A stretch of 5,025 nucleotides of DNA from Nanosynbacter sp. (GTDB taxonomy: Bacteria > Patescibacteriota > Saccharimonadia > Saccharimonadales > Saccharimonadaceae), in contig JABZJV010000046.1 of the NCBI GenBank assembly GCA_015257605.1, forward strand, positions 1 to 5,025. Reading direction: 5' to 3'. This document shows positions 1-5,025 of the stretch, one piece after another. The notes beneath the pieces were generated by a model. That model was not told where the DNA came from. It was given only the letters and a program-made list of their open reading frames with translations, and made no database searches. Position numbers and translations under genes: made by a program. Numbering within the stretch: position 1 is the stretch's first letter; each line of letters starts with the position of its first letter.

Positions 1-1
1 T

Positions 2-1099
2 ATTAGCTCTCCTTCCGCGGTTGAATCTGTTGATTATTCCAGAAAAACTCTGCCAGAAACTCGATCGGTAAACGATGTACAAAATACATCAGATGGAGAG
101 GATTCAGCCGTAAAGCTTGTCGAGAAGGAAAGTGCGCCGTCAAAAAAAGCAGTTGTTAAAAATCATAATATACATTACAGCGATAGTGCTAGTGCGTTTA
201 ATCAGACAGGGCAGGTAGAAACGGTCGCAAATACTCCTGCTGTAAAATTGCCTGCAGAAACTGCTAGTTGGGCTAGCGAAAATGAAGTCTTTGTAGTTGA
301 TCGGGAAGAAACTTTTACTAATAACCATAGAGACGAGTCTATACAGCGTGAGGCAGTATTAATAGATGGCGATAACGACTTGCCGACTTTACCGCAGAAC
401 GAACTAACGCCAAAAGTTGATACTAATCAAGGTCCAGAGCCGAAAAATACTACTGAGATAAATATTCAATTGCGTTCTGATCGGTCCTCTGAGCGATGGC
501 CAAAATTGGATGAGATGGTAAATCCAGCCTTGCCACCGAGCGGGTCTTTAAATCATGAACTATTATCTAAACTGGATGAGACGTCAAGCGGCTTGCAAGA
601 GCATGACGAGAGACAAACCTCTGAACTATGGCCTAAGCCGGATGAGGCGCCAAATCGATTGACTACTCAAGCGGACTTTGAATACGACAAACTAGTTCGT
701 CAAAAAGCTCAGCAAACAAGAATTACACAACCAAACGAAAACGACACAATATACGTTGATTTGAGGAATGAGCATGCTAATAGCGAGGTAGACAGTCTGC
801 ACAGCCAACCAACTGCGGACTATACGGATCAAATAGAAATGAATAATGATAATGATAATGACTTGAATTGCCAGCTAAATGATAATAGCGGCAACCAGGC
901 GGAAAAACTACACGAGGTTGCTTTTGCTCATCCCTTAGCGGCGTTATGGACCGATGACAGCCGGCTAAATCCAGAAAATAATAAAATCTCAAAGGGTAGC
1001 AGTACCAGTGTTACTTCGTGGCTGACAAAATTGGTTGGTGCAGTAGCAGTTTATGTGGCTTGCAGTAGGCGGGAAGGTACGCTTGGTATTTCTAATTAG
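2..1099 (+). CDS. Unrecognised acidic low-complexity protein, 3' part (5' end outside window)
   Basis: The frame is open from base 2 to the TAG at 1097-1099, giving 365 residues. No in-frame ATG or GTG occurs in the first 250 bases, so the gene starts upstream of the window; the in-frame TTG at 248 is not needed as a start. I do not recognise the family. The protein is rich in Asp, Glu, Asn, Ser and Pro, as expected for a disordered or extended region. Fragment residues about 163-215 carry three 22-residue repeats with a core like SELWPKPDE. An Asn-Asp run is encoded by AATGAT units near 845-862. The last 30 residues include a short hydrophobic stretch (LVGAVAVYVAC) followed by RR, which could be a weak C-terminal membrane anchor with a positive cytoplasmic end, but it is short for a full membrane span. 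A surface or membrane-associated role is inference only. No catalytic motif is visible. Confidence 0.75.
   Translation: MSSPSAVESVDYSRKTLPETRSVNDVQNTSDGEDSAVKLVEKESAPSKKAVVKNHNIHYSDSASAFNQTGQVETVANTPAVKLPAETASWASENEVFVVDREETFTNNHRDESIQREAVLIDGDNDLPTLPQNELTPKVDTNQGPEPKNTTEINIQLRSDRSSERWPKLDEMVNPALPPSGSLNHELLSKLDETSSGLQEHDERQTSELWPKPDEAPNRLTTQADFEYDKLVRQKAQQTRITQPNENDTIYVDLRNEHANSEVDSLHSQPTADYTDQIEMNNDNDNDLNCQLNDNSGNQAEKLHEVAFAHPLAALWTDDSRLNPENNKISKGSSTSVTSWLTKLVGAVAVYVACSRREGTLGISN
488..646 (+). repeat. Three 22-residue (66-base) degenerate tandem repeats inside the first gene
   Basis: Cores begin at 488 (SERWPKLDE), 554 (HELLSKLDE) and 620 (SELWPKPDE). Both intervals are exactly 66 bases. 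The conserved pattern is x-E-[RL]-x-x-K-x-D-E, and the sequence between cores is diverged. A weaker related string, NELTPKVDT, lies at 398-424 but is 90 bases upstream of the first core and so out of phase with the array. The DNA copies are diverged enough that this is an old protein-level repeat, not a recent duplication. Confidence 0.7.
845..862 (+). repeat. Short hexanucleotide tract AATGAT x3
   Basis: Two AATGAT units followed by AATGAC encode alternating Asn-Asp. The unit is six bases, so gain or loss of copies would keep the reading frame and only change the length of the acidic run. Confidence 0.6.
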
Positions 1100-1125
1100 A
1101 CATTGTAAAAACCTTAAGTTATAAT
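1097..1125 (+). promoter_or_regulatory. Sigma70-type promoter for the surface operon / leader RNA
   Basis: The -35 TAGACA at 1097-1102 matches five of six consensus bases, and the -10 TATAAT at 1120-1125 matches all six, with a 17-base spacer. The -35 overlaps the stop codon of the preceding gene. The predicted start of transcription is about base 1132, the A of an ATG. No other promoter-like pair is visible between here and the gene at 1225. Confidence 0.7.
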
Positions 1126-1131
1126 AAATAT

Positions 1132-1185
1132 ATGTCCTGTGATGGTACGCCACCAGTGAATACGCCAACTATTTTGAATTTTTAG
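1132..1185 (+). CDS. Possible leaderless 17-residue leader peptide
   Basis: An ATG at 1132 sits six bases after a perfect TATAAT, where transcription would be expected to begin, and opens a frame of 17 codons ending in TAG at 1183-1185. The peptide reads MSCDGTPPVNTPTILNF. There is no Shine-Dalgarno, but the same TATAAT-to-ATG geometry occurs before radC and the helicase gene here. The last two bases of the stop codon are the first two bases of the 5' arm of the intrinsic terminator that follows, so a ribosome at the stop would cover that arm. This is the arrangement expected of a leader peptide that controls termination. A chance ORF of this length is easily possible; the support is positional, not compositional. 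Pro codons at 7, 8 and 12 and the Thr-Pro pairs are the only striking content. Confidence 0.4.
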   Translation: MSCDGTPPVNTPTILNF

Positions 1186-1205
1186 CGCCCCTTTGGGCGC
1201 TTTTT
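1184..1205 (+). terminator. Intrinsic (Rho-independent) terminator or attenuator
   Basis: The stem AGCGCCC (1184-1190) pairs perfectly with GGGCGCT (1195-1201) across a CTTT loop and is followed by a T tract at 1202-1205. It can end transcripts from the gene upstream. It also lies between the promoter at 1097-1125 and the start codon at 1225, so it must be read through for the downstream genes to be expressed from that promoter. Confidence 0.85.
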
Positions 1206-1211
1206 AATTGC

Positions 1212-1219
1212 GAGGAGGT
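1212..1219 (+). promoter_or_regulatory. Strong ribosome binding site GAGGAGGT
   Basis: Near-perfect anti-16S complement ending five bases before the ATG at 1225. It fixes that start and contrasts with the absence of any such site before the ATGs at 1132, 3890 and 4556. Confidence 0.8.
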
Positions 1220-1224
1220 ATAGT

Positions 1225-1698
1225 ATGAGTAGTAATAAAAAGGTTAACCTCAAAAAAGTGATACTATCTGCAGCTATTATCCTGCTGACTTTAGCAGGAG
1301 TGTTGGTTTATGCGTTGTCTTGGCAAGGTGATACGAAAGACATTGAGGCGGTGGCGGATAGTTTTAAGCCGTTAGATGGTTGGCAACAAACCGACTCTAG
1401 AGTAGTCCCGCCAAGATTTTTATGTTTCTCAGGAGCTTGTCCAGAGGTGTCTAAATCTTGGACTATAAAGGATAAAATTACGCAAAATAGCGTTAAGAGG
1501 TTTATCGGAAATTCTTCAGATATTAATAGAAACCATAGCAGGTGCGTGGATTATGATGATAGTAAAGTTTTAGACTCGTGCGAATACGTCGGAGAGAGAG
1601 GGGATTATCAGTTTAGCATAATGATTGATTACGACAATTCAACCAATAGTACTGAAGTATATTTATTTATAAGAAGAAAGGACCAAATTTATGATTAA
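1225..1698 (+). CDS. Small membrane-anchored extracytoplasmic protein with four cysteines (unrecognised)
   Basis: The 157-residue product has a Lys-rich N-terminus (residues 5-11), one hydrophobic segment at about residues 12-31, and then a soluble domain. This is the pattern of a signal anchor with the C-terminal part outside the membrane. There is no lipobox cysteine. Cys67 and Cys72 form a C-F-S-G-A-C-P segment, and Cys107 and Cys119 lie further on; four cysteines in an exported domain suggest two disulfides, though pairing is inference. No enzyme motif is visible and I do not recognise the family. The start is set by the strong ribosome binding site five bases upstream. The gene overlaps the next one by eight bases (ATGATTAA), which implies co-translation and a shared role with the large secreted esterase/VWA protein, perhaps as its membrane partner. 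Expression probably depends on passing the terminator at 1184-1205. Confidence 0.85.
   Translation: MSSNKKVNLKKVILSAAIILLTLAGVLVYALSWQGDTKDIEAVADSFKPLDGWQQTDSRVVPPRFLCFSGACPEVSKSWTIKDKITQNSVKRFIGNSSDINRNHSRCVDYDDSKVLDSCEYVGERGDYQFSIMIDYDNSTNSTEVYLFIRRKDQIYD
1678..1682 (+). promoter_or_regulatory. Ribosome binding site AAGGA for the esterase/VWA gene
   Basis: AAGGA lies inside the last codons of the previous gene, eight bases before the ATG at 1691. With the eight-base gene overlap it supports translational coupling and the choice of start. Confidence 0.6.
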
Positions 1699-3841
1699 GC
1701 AAAAAGCATTAATTTATGTGGTATCTTTAGTAACTATAATTGCTAGTGTGTTCGTCTTTGATGCTAGAGTTATGGCGAAGAAGGTCGATGATAAATGTAC
1801 ACTAGTTACAGCTATATTCGCTCGTGGTTCTGGGCAAGGATTTAATGCTAAAGAATCTTTAACTTTCCGTACACAGCTAGAAAGTAGAGTAGATAAAAAA
1901 CAGTTAAACTTCTACGAACTTGGTAGCGAAAGCTATGGCGGCAATCAATATCCAGCGGTTGACGTCAGTAATGTCTGGAATGGCAATGCTATTGGCGCCA
2001 AGATTAGTGGTGGTATGGGAAACACTTACGGTAAAAGCGTGAAAGAAGGCGTTGCAGAATTGCGTACTTATCTAGATATTCGCCATCGAAAATGTCCTAA
2101 CGAATTTTTCATTCTAGGTGGTGTTTCACAGGGTGCGCAGGTAGTTGGCCAAGCATTGCCAAGTATCTCGTCTGGCGTTAAGAATAAAATAGTCTTTAAT
2201 ATGTTATTCGGTGATCCTAAATTATATTTGCCAGAGGGCGAAGGGATATTTCCGCCAGCTTGTCGTAACGAGAAATTATCAGCTTATCGGCGCGAAATTG
2301 CTAATTGCCATGTTGACAACGGCGCACTTGGTGCCCGAAAACCGTTTTTGCCGAGCGAAGATAAATCAAAAACTGGGTTATGGTGTCTAGCTAACGATTA
2401 CGTTTGTGGTAGTTCAAAATTTGTGTGGGACGTCGAGGGTCATGGTAAATATGCTAACAACAACGGACCGATTGACGACGGTGCTCGCGAAGCGGCTAAT
2501 AGGCTAAAAAATGCCGCCAAACTTGCTTCTCAAAACGACCCAGGAATTAACGATAAACCGCTAAATAACAATATGGGAACGACTGGGACTGACGTGGTAT
2601 TTGTTTTGGACACCACTGGGTCTATGATGTCTTATATTGATCAGATGAAAACGTTTATTAGAAATTATATTTCGAAAATTAAAGAAATAAATGGACGAGT
2701 TGGATTAGTTGTTTATCGCGATGCAGGCGACGAATACACTGCTAAAAAATTATCTGATTTGCAGACAGATACCGCAGACTTGCTTAATAAACTAGAAAGC
2801 GTATCCGCTGATGGTGGCGGCGATGGTCCAGAGGCAGCTCTGCATGCTAGTATGGTGGCTATGAATGAAATGAAGTGGCAAAAAGGCGCGACAAAAGCGA
2901 TCATTTTGTTGACTGATGCCGGCTATCACGAGCCGGATAAGGTTGATGGTTCGACGCTGGCGGCTGTGGCTAAGCGTTCGTTAGAGATAGATCCAGTCAA
3001 TATTTATCCTGTTGTAGGAGACTACTTAAAAAACTCGTATACAGATATAGCTAAGCAAACTTCTGGACAGGTAATTGCTAGCGGCGACGAGAATGACATT
3101 GTTGCTGCGCTAGATAAAGCCTTAACTAAAATTAAGAATCGGCCGAATGCCAAACTGAAAATTGGCGAATATTATGCGGAGGTTGGGCAGAAGATTACCT
3201 TTGATGCCAGTGATTCGTACGTCGTTGATGGTAGTATCACAAAGTACGAGTGGGATTTTGATGGTGATGGTAAGATTGATCAAACGACAACAAGCCCAGT
3301 CACCAACCATGTCTATAATGAAAAATTTGATGGCGTCATGCAAGTGCGAATGAGTGCCAGTAACGACACAGTGTCAAACATATCGGCACCTGTTAAAGTT
3401 GGTATAAAACCTAATTTGCCTGTTGGCCCTGGAGCACCTCAGGTTTCGGCAAAAATTATTGAGCGAAATGGTAATAAGGCGACAATTCGGCTAAATTGGC
3501 AGCCAGTTGATGAGCTGTCTTCGCGCTGGTTAGTTAGCCTAGATGATACTAACCTTGGTTACACGGTTGGCGAACAACGGCAGCTTGATATTACCGATGT
3601 AGACATATCGACGAGCAGAAAAGTCACGGTGACAGGCGTCAAAGCTGACGGTTACGCTGGCAAGTCTGCGACCATACAAGTTGATAACGAGACACCTGCG
3701 CCTAACCCTGAAGAGCCAACCTCTCGGCCATGTCCTTATAAAATTAGAGTAGGTTTATTTATGATAGCCTGCCGTTACCAAAAGGTAACGTTTGGCGGCT
3801 GGTCATTTTATTGGATGGTTTGGTATATTGTTAGAAGTTAA
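1691..3841 (+). CDS. Secreted multidomain protein: cutinase-like esterase + VWA + PKD + FN3-like
   Basis: The 716-residue protein starts with a signal peptide (Lys3 and Lys5, hydrophobic core 6-23, likely cleavage after VMA at 29). Residues about 36-275 match the cutinase family: a CTLV..ARGSGQ segment at 36-49, the nucleophile motif GGVSQGA (Ser146), FGDP at 173-176, and a WCLANDYVC loop giving probable Asp236, then His251 as the third triad member. Cys36/Cys135 and Cys232/Cys239 are placed as the family disulfides. A VWA domain follows at about 300-480 with the MIDAS DTTGS (Asp307, Thr309, Ser311), a GGGDGPEA segment (Asp378) and LLTDAG (Asp409). A PKD domain spans about 487-572 with WDFDGDGKID, an acidic loop able to bind calcium. 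An FN3-like beta domain spans about 583-667. A Pro-rich linker then leads to a 37-residue aromatic tail with Cys681 and Cys694. The triad predicts ester hydrolysis outside the cell, and the other domains predict adhesion. The true substrate and target cell are unknown. Confidence 0.9.
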   Translation: MIKQKALIYVVSLVTIIASVFVFDARVMAKKVDDKCTLVTAIFARGSGQGFNAKESLTFRTQLESRVDKKQLNFYELGSESYGGNQYPAVDVSNVWNGNAIGAKISGGMGNTYGKSVKEGVAELRTYLDIRHRKCPNEFFILGGVSQGAQVVGQALPSISSGVKNKIVFNMLFGDPKLYLPEGEGIFPPACRNEKLSAYRREIANCHVDNGALGARKPFLPSEDKSKTGLWCLANDYVCGSSKFVWDVEGHGKYANNNGPIDDGAREAANRLKNAAKLASQNDPGINDKPLNNNMGTTGTDVVFVLDTTGSMMSYIDQMKTFIRNYISKIKEINGRVGLVVYRDAGDEYTAKKLSDLQTDTADLLNKLESVSADGGGDGPEAALHASMVAMNEMKWQKGATKAIILLTDAGYHEPDKVDGSTLAAVAKRSLEIDPVNIYPVVGDYLKNSYTDIAKQTSGQVIASGDENDIVAALDKALTKIKNRPNAKLKIGEYYAEVGQKITFDASDSYVVDGSITKYEWDFDGDGKIDQTTTSPVTNHVYNEKFDGVMQVRMSASNDTVSNISAPVKVGIKPNLPVGPGAPQVSAKIIERNGNKATIRLNWQPVDELSSRWLVSLDDTNLGYTVGEQRQLDITDVDISTSRKVTVTGVKADGYAGKSATIQVDNETPAPNPEEPTSRPCPYKIRVGLFMIACRYQKVTFGGWSFYWMVWYIVRS
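3773..3790 (+). repeat. Perfect inverted repeat inside the 3' end of the esterase/VWA gene
   Basis: CGTTACC at 3773-3779 pairs with GGTAACG at 3784-3790 across an AAAA loop, with possible weaker outer pairing between about 3767-3772 and 3795-3799. It is followed by TTTGGCGG, not a T tract, so it is not a convincing terminator by itself. It lies in the region coding for the odd C-terminal tail. It could be an RNA-stability hairpin or a protein-binding site. Confidence 0.6.
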
Positions 3842-3876
3842 GTGTGTGTAGAGCAATAATAATTTCATTAGCATAG

Positions 3877-3882
3877 TATAAT
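3877..3882 (+). promoter_or_regulatory. radC: -10 box of the radC promoter
   Basis: A perfect TATAAT ends seven bases before the radC ATG at 3890, so transcription would start at or within a base or so of the start codon. No convincing -35 is present at 16-18 bases, and there is no Shine-Dalgarno in the 48-base gap after the previous gene. The simplest reading is a leaderless mRNA. Confidence 0.6.
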
Positions 3883-3889
3883 TTTATAT

Positions 3890-4534
3890 ATGAAGCTGTC
3901 TGACCGCCATCCCAACGACCGTCCCCGCGAGAAATTAGCGCGTTACGGTACGGCGCGGCTGAGTGACTTGGAGCTGTTGATGGCGATTATTGGCAGCGGT
4001 AATAAACAGGCGGATGTCGGTAAAATTGCACGCGAAGTGCTGAAAATTTTGCGTCAAAAAGGCGGTGATGTTTCGTATGATGATTTACGCAGCGTGGTTG
4101 GCTTGGGCGAAGCGAAAATCCCGGTGATTCTGGCGAGTTTGGAACTGGCGCGGCGGTACTTGCTGGATGGCGACCAACCAATCATCGACAGCCCAGAAAA
4201 GGCCGTCGAGCTGCTAACCGACATTCGCGACAAAAAGCAGGAATATTTTGTCTGCCTGACGCTGGATGGCGCGAATCGTTTGATCGCCAAGCGGGTGGTG
4301 ACCATCGGTACGCTAACTGCCAGCCTGGTACATCCGCGCGAGGTCTTCGCCGACGCCATCGCCGACCGTGCCGCCAGTATAATCGTGGCGCATAATCATC
4401 CGAGCGGGAGTATGAGACCAAGCCAGGCCGACATAGAAACGACCAATCGGCTCAAACGTGCCGGCGAGCTACTTGGCATACCTCTTATGTCTCATTTATT
4501 AATCACCAAGCAATCCTTCCGAACCATCGATTAG
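3890..4534 (+). CDS. radC: RadC family protein (JAMM/MPN metal-binding domain)
   Basis: The 214-residue product is close to normal family length. The N-terminal region holds the conserved RPREKLARYGTARLSDLELL segment (residues 11-30) and a helix-hairpin-helix-like stretch VVGLGEAKIPVILASLELA (69-87). The C-terminal JAMM domain shows Glu118 (QEYF), then His168-Asn-His170-Pro-Ser-Gly, Ser178 and Asp181, a full E...HxHP...SxxD metal site. RadC was once linked to DNA repair, but its enzymatic activity and role remain unsettled. The C-terminus reads GIPLMSHLLITKQSFRTID: the Asp-His usual before the last strand is Ser-His, and the end is slightly short. The ATG is chosen because it starts the conserved N-terminus and lies just after a TATAAT box. 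Its GC content is clearly higher than that of the two genes before it, suggesting a core gene next to a more variable surface block. Confidence 0.95.
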   Translation: MKLSDRHPNDRPREKLARYGTARLSDLELLMAIIGSGNKQADVGKIAREVLKILRQKGGDVSYDDLRSVVGLGEAKIPVILASLELARRYLLDGDQPIIDSPEKAVELLTDIRDKKQEYFVCLTLDGANRLIAKRVVTIGTLTASLVHPREVFADAIADRAASIIVAHNHPSGSMRPSQADIETTNRLKRAGELLGIPLMSHLLITKQSFRTID

Positions 4535-4539
4535 AAAAA

Positions 4540-4548
4540 TGTTATAAT
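4540..4548 (+). promoter_or_regulatory. Extended -10 promoter of the helicase gene
   Basis: TGTTATAAT at 4540-4548 is a perfect extended -10 (TGnTATAAT) in the 21-base gap after radC. It ends seven bases before the ATG at 4556, and no Shine-Dalgarno is present. An extended -10 can act without a good -35, and none is seen. The predicted mRNA would be leaderless. Confidence 0.65.
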
Positions 4549-4555
4549 AACTCTG

Positions 4556-5025
4556 ATGATTAACTCTGATTATCAGGCAAAGTATATTGCCCATGAGCTT
4601 GAGCGCGTCTATGCTAACGATGACGTTGCTAAGTTGTCGGGCTTGATGTTCGATGCTCAGATTATCCCGACACCGCACCAAATTGACGCGGCGCTGTTTG
4701 CATTAAACTCACCAACGGCTCGCGGTATTATCTTGGCGGATGAAGTCGGCCTCGGTAAAACCATTGAGGCGGGGATCGTTATTATGCAATACTACTCGGA
4801 ACGCAAACGAAAGATCCTGATTATTACGCCATCAAGTTTGCGTCAGCAGTGGGCGCAGGAACTGCAGGAAAAGTTTAATTTACCGGCAACCGTTGTCGAC
4901 GCTAAATGGATTAAGTCAAAAGGGACCATCAAGAAAGACGGTATTTATATCTGTTCTTACGAATTTGCAAATCGCCATTCAGAAAAGCTATCGAATGGTT
5001 GGGATTTATTGGTTCTTGATGAGGC
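4556..5025 (+). CDS. SNF2-type DEAD/H-box helicase, N-terminal part (runs off window end)
   Basis: The frame is open from the ATG at 4556 to the window edge, giving 156 complete residues with no stop. Motif I is DEVGLGKT at 62-69 (Walker A, Lys68), preceded by ILA, and by TPHQIDAALFAL (39-50), which resembles the region before motif I in SNF2 enzymes. ILIITPSSLRQQW at 88-100 matches motif Ia. The window ends in WDLLVLDE plus two bases of an Ala codon, the start of the DEAH/DEAD Walker B motif. The ADEVGLGKTIEAG form is characteristic of the RapA/HepA-like branch of SNF2 ATPases, which move along double-stranded DNA and remodel bound proteins. Whether this is a RapA-like factor, a general helicase or part of a defence system cannot be told without the C-terminal half. 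The start is supported by the extended -10 just upstream. Confidence 0.88.
   Translation, partial: MINSDYQAKYIAHELERVYANDDVAKLSGLMFDAQIIPTPHQIDAALFALNSPTARGIILADEVGLGKTIEAGIVIMQYYSERKRKILIITPSSLRQQWAQELQEKFNLPATVVDAKWIKSKGTIKKDGIYICSYEFANRHSEKLSNGWDLLVLDE

Noticed and set aside
777..992. Antisense reading frames opposite the first gene and opposite radC
   Set aside because: They overlap better-supported coding sequence, encode nothing recognisable and have no ribosome binding site or promoter support.
248..1099. A complete gene starting at the TTG at 248
   Set aside because: The same frame is open back to base 2 with similar composition and no ribosome binding site precedes the TTG, so the gene is more likely truncated by the window edge.
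3773..3798. Intragenic hairpin as an intrinsic terminator
   Set aside because: It has no T tract after the stem (TTTGGCGG follows) and lies about 50 bases before the stop codon of the gene it would end.
3720..3841. Frameshift replacing a normal C-terminal anchor
   Set aside because: The other two forward frames hit stop codons within about 30 bases of 3720 (at the TAA near 3740 and the TAG near 3750) and encode no membrane segment, so no alternative tail is recoverable here.
1225..4534. Recoded TGA as glycine (as in Gracilibacteria/SR1)
   Set aside because: The long frames contain no in-frame TGA and all proteins make sense with the standard bacterial code.
3890..5025. RadC plus SNF2 helicase as a phage-defence pair (for example DISARM-like)
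   Set aside because: Only the N-terminal part of the helicase is visible, each gene has its own -10 box, and no methyltransferase, nuclease or other defence gene is present.

Overview
The window looks like part of a small, moderately AT-rich bacterial genome, most plausibly a Saccharibacteria (TM7)-type member of the Patescibacteria. This assignment is inference. It rests on a surface block with a cutinase-like/VWA/PKD protein, TATAAT boxes sitting 6-7 bases upstream of ATG codons that lack a Shine-Dalgarno (leaderless-style starts), and TGA not being used as a sense codon in the long frames. There is no rRNA or taxonomic marker to prove it. All genes read on the + strand.

Layout. (1) Bases 2-1099 hold the 3' part of an unrecognised acidic, low-complexity protein with a 22-residue tandem repeat; its start lies upstream of the window. 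(2) Bases 1097-1219 form a compact control region: a near-consensus promoter whose -35 overlaps the previous stop codon, a possible leaderless 17-codon reading frame starting at the predicted +1, a strong intrinsic terminator whose 5' arm overlaps that frame's stop codon, and then a strong ribosome binding site. (3) Bases 1225-3841 hold two overlapping genes. One encodes a small protein with one membrane segment and four extracytoplasmic cysteines. The other encodes a 716-residue secreted protein with cutinase-like serine esterase, VWA, PKD and FN3-like domains and an odd aromatic tail. (4) Bases 3890-4534 encode RadC (JAMM/MPN family), noticeably richer in GC. (5) From 4556 to the window end is the N-terminal part of an SNF2-type DEAD/H helicase. 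Both radC and the helicase gene carry their own TATAAT box immediately before the ATG.

How the genes work together. The two overlapping genes are probably one transcript making a cell-surface module: a membrane-tethered partner plus a large adhesin/esterase. It would be read only if RNA polymerase passes the terminator at 1184-1205, so the control region can be read as an attenuator. radC and the helicase belong to a separate DNA-metabolism neighbourhood. The most interesting points are the possible leader-peptide attenuator and the esterase-VWA-PKD fusion it would control.
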